Shown here one piece after another: positions 21,897 through 32,960 of a stretch of 64,000 bases of DNA. The DNA comes from Sclerodactyla briareus (taxonomy: Eukaryota > Echinodermata > Holothuroidea > Dendrochirotida > Sclerodactylidae): contig JAODTK010004154.1 of the NCBI GenBank assembly GCA_026419785.1, forward strand, positions 62,001-126,000. Direction: 5' to 3'. The position numbers were made by a program, and so were the translations under genes. The notes beneath the pieces were generated by a model that did no database searches, was not told the DNA's origin, and saw only the letters and a program-made list of their open reading frames with translations. The stretch's first letter is position 1, and every line of letters starts with the position of its first letter.

Positions 21897-24685
21897 TGGT
21901 TTGGCAACCATGCAATTTTGAATGAATACATCCTTATGCCATTCATCTAAATCGATTTATAGTTAGTGTACACCTTTTTTACAATGCATTGCATAGTGCG
22001 GAAAATACTACTAGTTGTACTCATTCTGCCTATTATGCCCTTTACGACTGTGGGCTCTCATTCAAATTGAGAAAATCGAAGGCAACGGATTTTTGACCAA
22101 AATACAATAGGGAATATTGAGCAAACAACTGTTGCAGAGGTTGTTGAAAGGTTCAGCCGAACATCGCCTCTGTGTGTGCAATAGTGTCGCCAAGTCACAT
22201 GATGTTTTAGCCCTGCTGCCCTCTCCCCTTTAGTCCATTAAATGACACTGATGAATAGAATACCATGGAAAATCTTACTTACCCCTTAACCCAAGATTCT
22301 GGAAATTGTGGCATGGTAATCAGCATTATAGTTATAGTATGCAGAGGTTTTATACCTTCGGACTGACTGTAAAGAGAGAGAAAAGATTCTCCACACAGCA
22401 CCAATTGCATTGCCTGAAAATGCTGATGGCAGTTAGTAGCGGGTGCATGTCATTGACCCGTTGTAGAAAAAATATTCATTTCATTTGTAAATGCTAGCGA
22501 ATTTCGGAAAATATCCTGTAGTGTTTCAATGGGTTATTGTAGGCCGGATATTTCGAGTCCCTGGGTTACACCAAAGCACACCACACTGTAAGAAGACGGT
22601 TGTCAATCTGTGATCAAGAATTGGTTGGGGCCCCCACCTACCCTATTGTAGGTCAAACATTTTCTCCCAAATTATGGTTAAATTGACCCAACTTGCGTCG
22701 AAACTTGACCCTGAAATTAGGTCAGTCCCCGTGTTTGACACCCTATTTTACAGTGACTTTCAAAAAAACGCCAAGAGTACATAAGGTTCAAGGTGGGTCT
22801 TGGCAAACTGTCGACAGGAGTACGTAAGTGGGAAGTGGTTCGGATATTGGATTAGGGGATGCCACCGTTCGAACATCAGATGACACCGATTTATAGGCCT
22901 ACAGCATACGGGAAATAGCCTGACTCTTGTTACAGCAGGTAGTCAGGTACTTCTCGGTAACGGGTTTTACATGGGTATAGGCCTACAGGAATTTGGGATT
23001 TAAACCAATTAAACTTCATGTGAGAAAATGGCGTTACAATGAAGCCGTAGAACGTTAGAAATACGATGCCAATGTTGAATGATCGTTCGCCACAAGGACC
23101 TGCATGAATGCACCGATCATGTCACAACTTCCCTGACCAATATTTGATTAGCCTCCCGCTCGAAGGCAATATCATCTGTTCCCATTTTGAATCCAAAGTT
23201 TTACAACTCTAAAATCTATGCTTATAGCTGTTGCAATGAAACTGAAACGATCCGAAGCTGGGCAAGATAGGTGTCGTGTGGGAAGAGCAGTCATTCTGGA
23301 AATCGTTGTCTATTGAATTGGAATTCTTAATCGTTTAATCCCTTTGTGCAGATTAAGAAGGGGGGACGGACTCGTCGCGTACTTTTCTACTCTTCATGTG
23401 GGGTTTGGAGAGGAATTCAATATCCCACTGTCGGCTCTTTGGGCCTACGACCACCGTGACACTCATCATTAACGATACCCTGCGTTGTGTTACTGTGTTC
23501 GGGGTCAATCAAATGGTGCGCCCCATCTGGTATGGGGTTCCGTCTCTTCTTCTCCTGTCGAATGAGGGATAAGAATATACCCCAGGTTCATAAACATTTC
23601 GCGTGAGATGTTGTGGACTAAAGGCACCATAGGAACGCAACTTGATCTGGAGAAACTGTGGGAAAATGCCCCAAACCAACCAAAAGGAGGAAGGATTCGT
23701 GTTTCACCCGCAGACATCCAGTGACTGGTTGACGCTGTGATAAAGCGGTAGGAAGGGAGTGAGGTATCCCACTCCCTGTATGATCGCCAAAGCATAGCCC
23801 AATTCCCCACACCACACGCCCCCCTACGCCTTCGCCTAACATTGAAAACGTATAATGTTGTTCAAACATTACATAGTGGGTGTACATGGCTCTTCTTAAT
23901 TGATAAACGTTCTTAATAACCGGAAAAAAGACCCGATAGGCTAATGGAAATCATTAGTTGTGTATCGTTTTAGACTTTGACGGGGGACCCTATTCCGAAT
24001 CCCTAGAGATGTGCACACAACACTGGTGAAAACGGTGGGCGGTTTATTCAGCACCTTGGAAAGTTGGGTGGGCCAAAACGGACCAAACCCATTTCCTTCA
24101 TTCCATGATGAATCATAAGCCTAATGTGAGATTTGTCTATTTATTGGTCAAGTTGGTTTGCATCACCAACTTTTGAGGTTGCTGATATTTGCCGAACAAT
24201 ATTTGCGTAACCTTTCCTTAAACCGTAAACGGCGATATGACGGAAGTCAAACTAGATAGCCGCCTCATCCCCAACCCGTGTTTCTCTTAACAGATTAGAT
24301 ACAGACGAAGTCCCGGTACTGTATGACTTTCGAAAATCGAAGAGACCCAGTCATTCATCGAGTCCGGCATCAACGCAAGGGGGGTAAACCTCACCCACTC
24401 GTCCTGACAAGAGAAAAAACACGCCCCGGTTATAAAATTCAACGGTCGCCATCCCCGAGCGACAAAAAAACATCTTGGCCGGGTACAAGAGCTAGAAGTT
24501 CGGAAAATATAAAGATCCGAGGTTAGAAAGAGAGATTATGGACATCAGAAGTGAGTCCGGTTCCATTAATGAGGGGCGATCGGTGTATTAGCTCGGGATC
24601 AACATGACCAAACAATCAATTCTCTGGAGTGCCCACATAACCAGAGGGTACTTGATCTCCCGAATCCGTGTTTGATTTCTGAGGT
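21897..24685. other. no recognisable gene
   Basis: Unique-looking sequence. A hairpin GGGAGTG-(8)-CACTCCC lies at 23755-23776. ORFs of 60-100 codons at 23505-23887 overlap each other in two frames without recognisable domains. Confidence 0.4.
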
Positions 24686-24741
24686 TGGGACCAACTGAGA
24701 GAGACCAACTAGAGGAGACCAACTGAGAGAGACCACTGAGA
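24686..24741. repeat. short tandem repeat 'GAGACCAACTGAGA'
   Basis: About four imperfect units of 14-17 bp. Confidence 0.85.
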
Positions 24742-24876
24742 AGAGAAGATTGTGATAAAACAAAAATGATGAAGATGATGATAACATTTCTACATGTCCC
24801 CAATATCCACTTAGGGGGGTAGGATTAAAGCAATTGAAATAACGTATCTCTCTCAAGAGAACACCGGGAAATCTGA

Positions 24877-24943
24877 TCGGCTCTCAACAGGATTTGTACC
24901 CACACTCTGTCAGAGCCATGCCGACTGAGCTAACCCGATTTCC
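24877..24943 (-). repeat. tRNA-like SINE head or tRNA pseudogene
   Basis: On the minus strand: GGTTAGCTCAGTCGG, an excellent A-box (24919-24934), then about 30 bp later GGTACAAATCC (24890-24900), a B-box with two departures from GGTTCGAATCC. The 5' and 3' ends do not form a clean 7-bp acceptor stem, so a working tRNA gene is unlikely. A SINE head or decayed tRNA fits better. Confidence 0.55.
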
Positions 24944-26853
24944 ATATATGTGACTGATACAATCAATCCTGAAATAATACAAGACTAGGACAAATCCTCG
25001 CCTTCGACATTGACTGTACCATGAGGTAAGCATAATATAATTCTGCATCAGTTCAATCGAAACACTGGTATTTTCAACGGGAAAATATTTTCTACACCCA
25101 TAGGTTTTTCAATAATTTGCCAAACAGAAAGAGGGAAGCAAAACACTTCTATCTTCAAATCATGGAAAAACATTTTTTGAAAAAAAACTTGCATTAAGCA
25201 AGCAAGCTTTGGAGTACAATTATGACGTAACTAGAGAGGATGACTTGGTATTTTTTGTATCCATTAAATTATGGGAGCTAGGCACGCAGACCGAATCAAC
25301 TGATTCGAATGCGTCAATGAGGCAGAATCGGTCATTGCGTAATTCCCCTTGTGACGTCACATAGAAACCCGAGCGTAATACGAAATCAATGTAAACAGGT
25401 AGTTGTGAGAAGCCTGTAACAGACGTACAACTTCAGTTCAGATGATATCTGGATTAAAAATAGAGTACCGTAATTTTCACGGGATCTGAAACAAAATCAA
25501 TCCCTTATCTAATCTTTTAATATGCCACAGTGCTTACCTCTTTTTGGTTATACCTTTTGTTAGGGTCATAAAATGTCATATGTCTAATTCCTGAAAGGTC
25601 AATTGGAATACTCAACAAAGCAAAATGCTATAACCTTCAAATGTTGAGAGGGGTGGGGTTGCATAGTCAATTCTTCTCACCTGTAACTAGTTCTCTCAAC
25701 CTAGAATCAGCAGCCTCATACACATTTGGGGCCCGCGCAGGTCGACTTCGCTTCATCACGCTCCAGCGTGCTCAAATCTTATTCCACTTGTTTTCTGAGA
25801 GCCAACAGCCAGTGACGAGAGCCCGGTGACGAGAGTACGTGACTGAAAACATATCTCTGAACACGGGGGGTCACTGTGATCATGGTGATTAACTTCTTGA
25901 GGTTCAAGAAGCGTATTGACACGCGCGGCAGTGTTACCCTCTGCCGTTTCAGTAAGCACTCAAGCCGCTTAATTGTTTGGAGTCAATCTGTCGCACAATC
26001 ATCGTACATGAGAACACTCCCACGTAATTCATTTTCGAGGATACGGTTCAGTTGTTTGCATTTTCATCCGAGGTGTTTATAGATTCAGGCGTTAAAAAAT
26101 AATCTCTGTTTCTTGGTGTAAATATCTTCTGACTGGATTTCTCTGACCTTTCTAAGAGCGCACGCCACTTAATTATTGGTTAATGGCCGTGAATAATATG
26201 GACACAGCTCATTGGGAACCCCATTGTCTATGCTATGCCCTGGGCGATGTAATATTGCCCAGACGAGGAGGATGAGATGGGTAATCTAGAGTTTTGCGGC
26301 GTTGCAACCGCTCAATCATTCGGCGAGAGACATTCATAAACCCTCCCTAATTAACCCCGTGTCACTATGATTTAGTCGACCAAAGAGTGACTAGTTGCCT
26401 ATCCTGCATTCCAGAAACTTAAAAAGGTCGCCGCGAGGCACAGTAAATGGATGGCCCATCCGACCTATTTCCTTTGCGGGGCTGGGCGGGGACTCGCCCT
26501 TAGTGAAAGCTTAGACGCCATATAAGGATAGGGTGAGGGTCAACCCAGTAACTTTCGTGCCCGTGTCGTTTGGTTCAGATTCAGGGGTGGATCATTCTCC
26601 CAACCTGACGATGAGTTTGAAGGGAACGACTGCTTCCCTTCTCCAGAGTAAAAAGAAAGGCTTGGTAGGGTATCTATTCATGCCCTTTTTCCCAATGGAA
26701 TGGGTGTTCAATTGCTAGATTTGCCAGGATCACTTCTAAGTTAACTTGCATCAAAAATGTCGTCCGCTTTTTTCTCTCCTCCTATTGGCCCCTAAAAATG
26801 AAGTACATTCCCCCCTGAATAAAGTGTCTGTCTGGTGTTAGGTGTGCACTAGA
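24944..26853. other. no recognisable gene; one CRE palindrome
   Basis: GTGACGTCAC (25351-25360) is a perfect CREB/ATF-type palindrome. Short ORFs only. A TATAAGGA word at about 26521 has no other promoter support. Confidence 0.4.
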
Positions 26854-27527
26854 GCTACCCGGGAACACCCCACCCTGGCACACCCTCCCCTTGGAAAAAA
26901 ATTTTTTCCCCCATCACGAGGCCACCCGGAACAACCCGGCACCCCCCCTCCCCATTGATCACCCCCCCCATCACGAGGCCACCCGGGAACACCACGGGGA
27001 CACCCTCCCCTTCTCCCCACTCAACGAGGCCACCCCCGGGAACACCTACTGGACACCTCCCCTTGATCCCCCCATCCACTAGGCCAACCCGGAACACCAC
27101 TGGGACACCCTCCCCTTGAGCCCCCATCACGAGGCCACCCGGGAACACCACTGGCACCCCTTCCCTTGATCCCCCATCACGAGGCCACCCGGGAACACAA
27201 CTGGCACAACCCTTCCCTTGAATCCCCCATCACGAGGGGCCCCCGTGACAACACCAGGGACCAGAACACCCTCCCCTTGATCCCCCATCACGAGGCCACC
27301 CGGGAACACAACTGGTACAACCCTCCAAGCACCCTCCTCTCTCCCCTTGATCCGCCCACATCACGAGGCCACCCGGAACACCACTGGGCCAACCCTCCCC
27401 TTGATCCCAAACCATCACGAGCCACCCGGGAACACCACTGGCAGCACCCTCCCCTTGAATCCCCCATCACGAGGGCCACCCACCCGGGAACACCACTGGC
27501 ACCCCTTCCCCCTTGCTTCCCCCATCA
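26854..27527. repeat. 50-bp minisatellite, about 12 units
   Basis: Unit of about 50 bp with the landmarks 'tcacgaggccacccgggaac', 'accactgg', 'cacccttccccttgatccccca'. Units vary from about 50 to 73 bp by indels. Strongly C-rich on the plus strand and G-rich on the minus strand. The long Pro/Thr/His and Gly/Val ORFs in all frames are readouts of the repeat. Confidence 0.97.
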
Positions 27528-27599
27528 TTTCAGTCACAAAATGGCAAATCTTTGGTTCGTCACTATTGCATGACCCTTTGAGGTTCACCATCTCGAGTT

Positions 27600-27810
27600 T
27601 CTGAATATCGGTTGTTTGTTTTTTAGCGCGGTGACAGCTCTACAAGTCTCACTTCTCTCCGTCCGTCCGTCCGTTCGTTCGTTTCGTCGTTCGCCCGCTC
27701 TGTTCGTCACGTTCACTCATAACCTTCTAAACCGTACATGATATTCTGTTGAAACTCGGTGGATGGATGAGGCAATGCCACTAACTAGCCGAGATCATTT
27801 TGTTTGCATG
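27600..27810 (+). repeat. dispersed repeat related to family C
   Basis: Contains a (GTCC/GTTC)n stretch at about 27660-27690 followed by 'tcactcataaccttctaaaccgtacatgatattctgttgaaactcggtggatgg'. This is the same type of sentence ('ataactctc...gatctgaaacttgg...') seen at 6610-6700 and 54685-54900. Confidence 0.55.
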
Positions 27811-28778
27811 GTGCTTATTTAGATTTTAATAATCAATCCAATAATTCTCCCATTAGTCTTCCCACAGCCTTCCCCATTGACCTCTCGTGAGGGGTTTGTT
27901 TACTTACTCCCTATCCGCGATCAAGCAGTAGCTAGAAGGGAGGCGGCTGTTTGGGGACTCACAGGCTGTTCCATGTAGAGTGGTCCACTGTTCACTGCTA
28001 CATGTCTAAGAATGATTTGTGCTGGGTACACATCAAGTTGTGCTGGTACATAATAGCGAATATACGGGCTAAGGAATGAGTAAATTTGCTGGGGTACATA
28101 AAAGCAAATATTAGTCCAATTTTGGAGACATGTTCAAAGTCATCCAAGGTGATGTCAGTGAAGGTCAATTAATGTGAACCAACATGAATGTTGAATGGGT
28201 GAAGAACGGCAGTGCATTTGCCAGAGGAAATCGCTGGTCCCGCACTATTAGGTATGTTCCGACTTGCGCTTGTTTAATGTAGCGGGTGTAATGAATCAAA
28301 CTAATGTTTCGGAATTCGTTTTGCTGTACTTGGCCATGATTTCCATTAGTCATTAGTTAGATTCCGCTGTAAGTACTTTCTGGCTACTCTTCCCTGCAGG
28401 ACTAACTGAGTAACTGTACCACATGAATGACCCTGATTGAATCGGCACCCTGCAGGCTGGACGGTACCACTTAGGTTTGTCGCTGTCATGAGCATAAGTA
28501 GGACAGGTGAGCCTGTACAGTGAGTCTGACGCTTCACTGACGTAGATGTTTTATTGTGAAACACTATCCTGATGGGTCCTATAGGAATATCGTTCGGCTA
28601 CATAGGCAAATGCGGAGCATTCAGCTGGTGATATGTTCATATATGGAAAACGATAATCATTAAGTGTGATAAGCACATTAAAAATTGCACAGGAACGAAC
28701 TTACGCACTATACCGATATGGAATTCCGGTGTGACAGGGATTTCCTTTTACCGGTCGACAATCTAGCATTATCAGTCG
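27811..28778. other. no recognisable feature
   Basis: No gene, array or RNA fold recognised. Confidence 0.4.
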
Positions 28779-28985
28779 AGATTTTAAAACTAAGACCTGA
28801 GACCTGAGATCTTTAAAATAGTAGGACTCTGCCAACTTCAAAACCAAGAACCTAACAACCTCAAAACTAAGACCTCTATAGCTTCATAACAATCCCACTA
28901 CCTGTACCAAACTAAAAATACAAACTGACTAGAAACCAAAAACACAACTCTCCAAACTAAAAGACCAACAGGAACTATCAATCAT
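28779..28985. repeat. degenerate AAAACTAAGACCT-type low-complexity tract
   Basis: Words such as 'aaaactaagacct', 'aaaaccaagaacct', 'aaaactaagacctc' and 'aaactaaaagacc' recur every 14-30 bp. The plus strand is poor in G and T over about 200 bp. Probably an old, scrambled tandem repeat. Confidence 0.6.
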
Positions 28986-29169
28986 AACTTCCAAACTCTG
29001 ATCTTGTTGAAGTGCCCGATAGGGTATGCTTACATGTGAAATATTAAAGATTTTCTCAAATAAAAAAATCTTGGAAAGGGGAAATGAGAAGTGCGAGGCC
29101 TGCATCTCGGGCACCTATCCCACCCCTCCCAACTCAGGCAAATCCTGGTGCCCCTGCCCCCTTGTGAGG

Positions 29170-29185
29170 GTGTGGGGGGGGGGGT
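29170..29185. repeat. G-run beside a C-rich stretch
   Basis: A G-run follows 'gtgagggtgt' at about 29172-29184. Minor. Confidence 0.6.
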
Positions 29186-29309
29186 GATCTCTCATGCCCA
29201 TTATAATGTTGTCTGCCGGTTGCAAAATGTGTCAACTTATGCCAGATTAACTTGATAACTGTAGATTCCCTCACTTAGTTTTTTAAAGTCCTGCAGCTTA
29301 GCTTATAGT

Positions 29310-30250
29310 TCAATTCTATCCACATTATTCCACTTCCGTTCAGTGCACTTTAATGCAGTCTACTGCACTTCAGTTCAGCCAAGGGACCCCAGTCGAGTTC
29401 AGTGTATATCTCAGTCGGTCAGCACTTTACTCCAGTCCATTTTAGTTTATGTCGCTTCAAGTTAGTCAAGTGCAGTTCGCCTGAGTTCATTCCAGTGCAG
29501 TCCCATCACTTCAGAATAGTTTCACAAGTTAGTTTTCAGTTTATTTTCATTTCAATGCAGTCCAGTTCACTTCATTTCACGTCAGGTCACAGTCTGCTCC
29601 ATTCCAGTATGTTTCAGCTCAACCGATTCGGCCAATTCACTTCAAATTCAGTCCAGTAAACATCAGTTGTTGGGGTTTTTTTTCTTCTCCATTGGGCAAC
29701 TCCAGTTCACTCGATCGAGTTCAGGTAAGATCACCCTCACAGTTAGTCACGACTCAAGTGCACTTCAGTTTTCTGCGGTTTGTTTCATTGGACTATTCAC
29801 TTCAGTTCATTGTATTGCTGTTTAGTCGAGTGCTCATCGGTCATTTCCCAGGGCACTACAGTTAACTCCACTTTAGGTCTGTTCAGTCGAGTTCAATCAA
29901 CTTCACCTCAATCCAGTGCTCTTCAGTTCAATTCGGTTCAGAACTTCAGTTCAGTTCACTTTAGTTCACCTCAGTTCATTCAATTGCTCTTCAGTGTTAA
30001 TTGAGTTTAGTCCTGCATTTCGGTAAATTGGCGTTAAACGTCCATTTCAAGCCCAGGACGCTTCATTTGTCATTCCAGTCACTTCATCACAGTGCCACTT
30101 CCTTCAGTAAAATTGGTTCAGTCTATGTATTTCGACGCAGTTAATAAGCCAGGAAGTCCAGTAACATCCTATTCAGTATATCTTTATTCCATTCCACTTC
30201 AAACCAGTGCACTTCAGTTCACTCGGTTCAATCCAGTGCACAGTTTCAGC
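29310..30250. repeat. degenerate TTCAGT/TTCACT pentamer-decamer array, ~940 bp
   Basis: The words CAGTTCA, CACTTCAG and CCAGTGCA recur with a 5-bp period (multiples of 5 between successive 'TTCA' words in many places) over nearly 1 kb. Ser/Phe/Gln-rich plus-strand ORFs (29402, 29780, 30092) come from the repeat. It is strongly strand-asymmetric: 'TTCAG' far exceeds 'CTGAA'. Confidence 0.85.
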
Positions 30251-30926
30251 TTAATAGAGTCTTTAGGTTACTACATTAGTCTAAATCAGACGGCCTGCTT
30301 GATTTGGATGATGTAGTTAGGCGTCTGGCCGTCTGCTTCAGCTAGGCTTGACATACTTCGATTAAATGAGTTCAGTTTGACAGCTATGTAGGTCAACAAT
30401 TGGAATGTGCAAGGTGCAATGAACTACTTTCAGATAATGAGGAATTATTCTACCGGCCTAATACTCGTGAAGTTCCTAATTAACAAGAGCATCAATGCTG
30501 CAGGTATCCACATATTGAAGCGTCAGGATACCATATCGTCGCAGCGTTTCTATGGGCACACAACCGTCTTGTGATTGACTATGTGTTCATGTTATGCATC
30601 AGCACGGGAAGATTGGTAGGTGCGTCGTTCGCCAGATAAGAGTTATCATTATCTGAAGAATTTATTACATAGCAAAGTTAACAGTTTTCTCCTGGTCGGG
30701 ATAATAATAATTTGGGTGCACGACACTGTGTAGTTGATTTTTTTGCTTATGTCTCACAACAATTTGTTAAGCCTTGCACCTGATACACGGCGATGTTCGT
30801 ATCCCCGTGAGCAAATAAGTATCACATTAGCTCAGCCTATGCCAGAACTTATTCACGAAAACAGTTAGATATCGTTGGAACAACCTGCCAAAAAACGTTA
30901 GAACGTCTACTGACTTTCAATTATTC

Positions 30927-30928
<2 letters not shown>
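30251..30928. other. no recognisable feature
   Basis: Nothing supported between the two arrays. Confidence 0.4.
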
Positions 30929-30972
<44 letters not shown>

Positions 30973-30989
30973 AGAAGATAGATAGATAG

Positions 30990-31030
<41 letters not shown>

Positions 31031-31145
31031 GGATGGATGGATGGATGGATGGATGGATGGATGGATGGATGGATGGATGGATAGATAGATAGATAGATAG
31101 TAGATAGATAGATAGTAGATAGATAGATAGATAGATAGATAGATG
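30929..31145. repeat. compound GATA / GGAT / GATA microsatellite
   Basis: GATA units (30929-31030) with phase slips, then pure GGAT (31029-31082), then GATA again (31081-31145). The 81-codon Ile/Tyr/Leu/Ser minus-strand ORF is an artefact. Confidence 0.97.
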
Positions 31146-31935
31146 AGTAATGAAATTACACATCAAAAATTGAAACGTTCCTCGAGCTCCTTAGAATAGA
31201 AATAGGAAAATAGAATAATATGTACAATAATAATGACTATATAGAGATATCAATATACAGGATAAGAAGATAAAAAACAGGCAAGGTTTGATTTTTTTAA
31301 AGCAGGTTAATATAAAATTTGACGGCAGATCGAAAAAACTGGCGGTAAACCGCCTGTACCCTCTAAATGTACGGAGTCTGTGGTGTGACGGCAAGAAATT
31401 GAAATATACATTAGCAGGATGATCAGGACGCTCAATAGACAATCATGGGAATCGGAAGAATGATGAAGAAAAGAAAAAGAGAAAAGAGGAAAGAATGATA
31501 GTTTCACTTCAAAGCACAAATATGAAACTTCTACGGAGATTGTGACAAGGACTGAGTATAGTGTGTTTAGTGTCAGACCACTTAGCGTTCAGAAGAGACG
31601 CCTGACTACCTGCGCTTTGGAGAATGCATTTGAGTGCCCTGCCAAACTTTTGAAAGAACAGAAGAACAGGCGTTAGGTCTTCCATAAGTTAGAACTGATA
31701 TAGACGTAAACCCGCATCTAAACAGTTTGCACCGTATGTCTTCGACCCCCCACTGGGTCGCTAACGTCCCGGACTCCCGCTCAATCCTACTACCCTCCAG
31801 CTTGTATTAAAAAGGAAGTTTTCTGATTCAATGATTTCCTTCAGGCAAACTTGGACAGCTTATACAGATTATGTAACAAACTGACGGAACAGACATCATG
31901 CTGTTTATGATACGAGGAACCTATACACAACTACA
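31146..31935. other. no recognisable feature
   Basis: AT-rich. Overlapping minus-strand ORFs at 31191-31519 are hydrophobic or Phe-rich but without domains. Confidence 0.4.
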
Positions 31936-32235
31936 GCTATGTGTTAAATCAGATGGAAAACCTGTGTCTGAAGTTCCCTGGTTGTTCTTGCTATCAACTG
32001 AGATTCGCTCCCATTTTTTTTAATGATATGCTTGCAGAGCAAGGATCCGTTCCTATTCAAGGCCCAGCAAGCTGCGACCTGGTTACTGCACCTTATTGTA
32101 AGTTGCGAATCCCTCACCGGTACATGAATAAGGCAATGCCTCTTTGGCGGTTTTACCTGATGTGGGTGGTGTGGGTGGTAATTACATGCATTCGTATTTT
32201 TCTTGGTCGGTTCGGTTGAGTTTGCTTAATAAGCC
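31936..32235 (-). repeat. SINE-like repeat, single copy related to 38.7 kb
   Basis: The minus-strand head (31936-32010) matches the tRNA-like block at 15095-15175. The body, read on the plus strand ('gcagagcaaggatcc...attcaaggccc...gaataaggc(a/g)atgcct...tgatgtgggtggt'), matches 38704-38830 in the same order. The 92-codon plus-strand ORF across it is not conserved between the copies. Confidence 0.75.
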
Positions 32236-32261
32236 TCTTTACGGTTACCAGGTTACAGTAA

Positions 32262-32718
32262 CCAGGTGATAATGGTGGTTGTCAAAGGGTCATAGGGGTT
32301 GAACAATCCTTCGAAACTCACCTGACAAAAATTACAAATCCTACTCTACCAGCACGAAACTACATATTTCCCCCATACTGCCATACTGCCAACTGCCATA
32401 CTTCCATACTCCATACTGCCATACTGCATACTGCCCTACTCCCTACTACCATACTACCATACTGCAATACTGCCATACTGCCATACGCCATACTGCAAGA
32501 CTCCAATACCTGCCATTACTGCAATACTGCCATGACTGCATACTCCCATACTCCCATACTGACATTTACTGCCCATACTGCCATATCTGCCATACTCCCA
32601 TCCTGCATACTGCCATACTCATCAACATCAAACAAAAGGCCATAGTTTAAACATGGTGATGAATTGAATTTGTTCCTGAAAGAGTGGTGACAATAAGCCA
32701 TTTCGGAGTTACAGTTAA
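32262..32718. repeat. segmental duplication unit a, containing a CCATACTG array
   Basis: Shares order and sequence with 32719-32960: 'gatggt...gtcaaagg', 'ttacaaatcct', 'cacgaa', 'ccccccatact', then 'caacatca', 'aaacatgg...gaattg' and 'gagtggtga'. Between 'ccccatact' and 'atcaacatca' this copy has about 245 bp of CCATACTGCC units that the other copy lacks. Confidence 0.75.
32372..32620. repeat. CCATACTGCC tandem array, ~10-bp unit
   Basis: About 25 units of 8-11 bp with frequent indels (CCATACTGC, CAATACTGC, CCATACTCC). The minus-strand 61-codon ORF (Met/Ala/Val/Tyr-rich) is the array read as protein. Confidence 0.95.
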
Positions 32719-32960
32719 TGCGCTGTTAATGATGGTCAAAGGTGCCCGAGGGACCGACCAGCGCTGGACGTTGAAACTTTAGAAGCTGTCGCAGAAAAGA
32801 TCTTTCGAATCCCCCTGCCAATATTTACAAATCCTGTCAACACGAATCTTCACAGATCTCCCCCCATACTAGCAACCTCAACATAACATCCGAAAACATG
32901 GACTGAATTGGTTGCGTTCGATAGTGGTGAAGTTTAAAAATGAGCGGCACCGATATTCCT
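32719..32960. repeat. segmental duplication unit b, array-free copy
   Basis: Carries the same landmarks as the preceding unit, but with one 'cccccatacta' word where the other copy has a long array. It gives a direct view of the pre-expansion state. Confidence 0.7.

Noticed and set aside
26838-27604. Pro/His/Thr-rich and Gly/Val-rich ORFs in several frames
   Set aside because: All are the 50-bp minisatellite read as protein.
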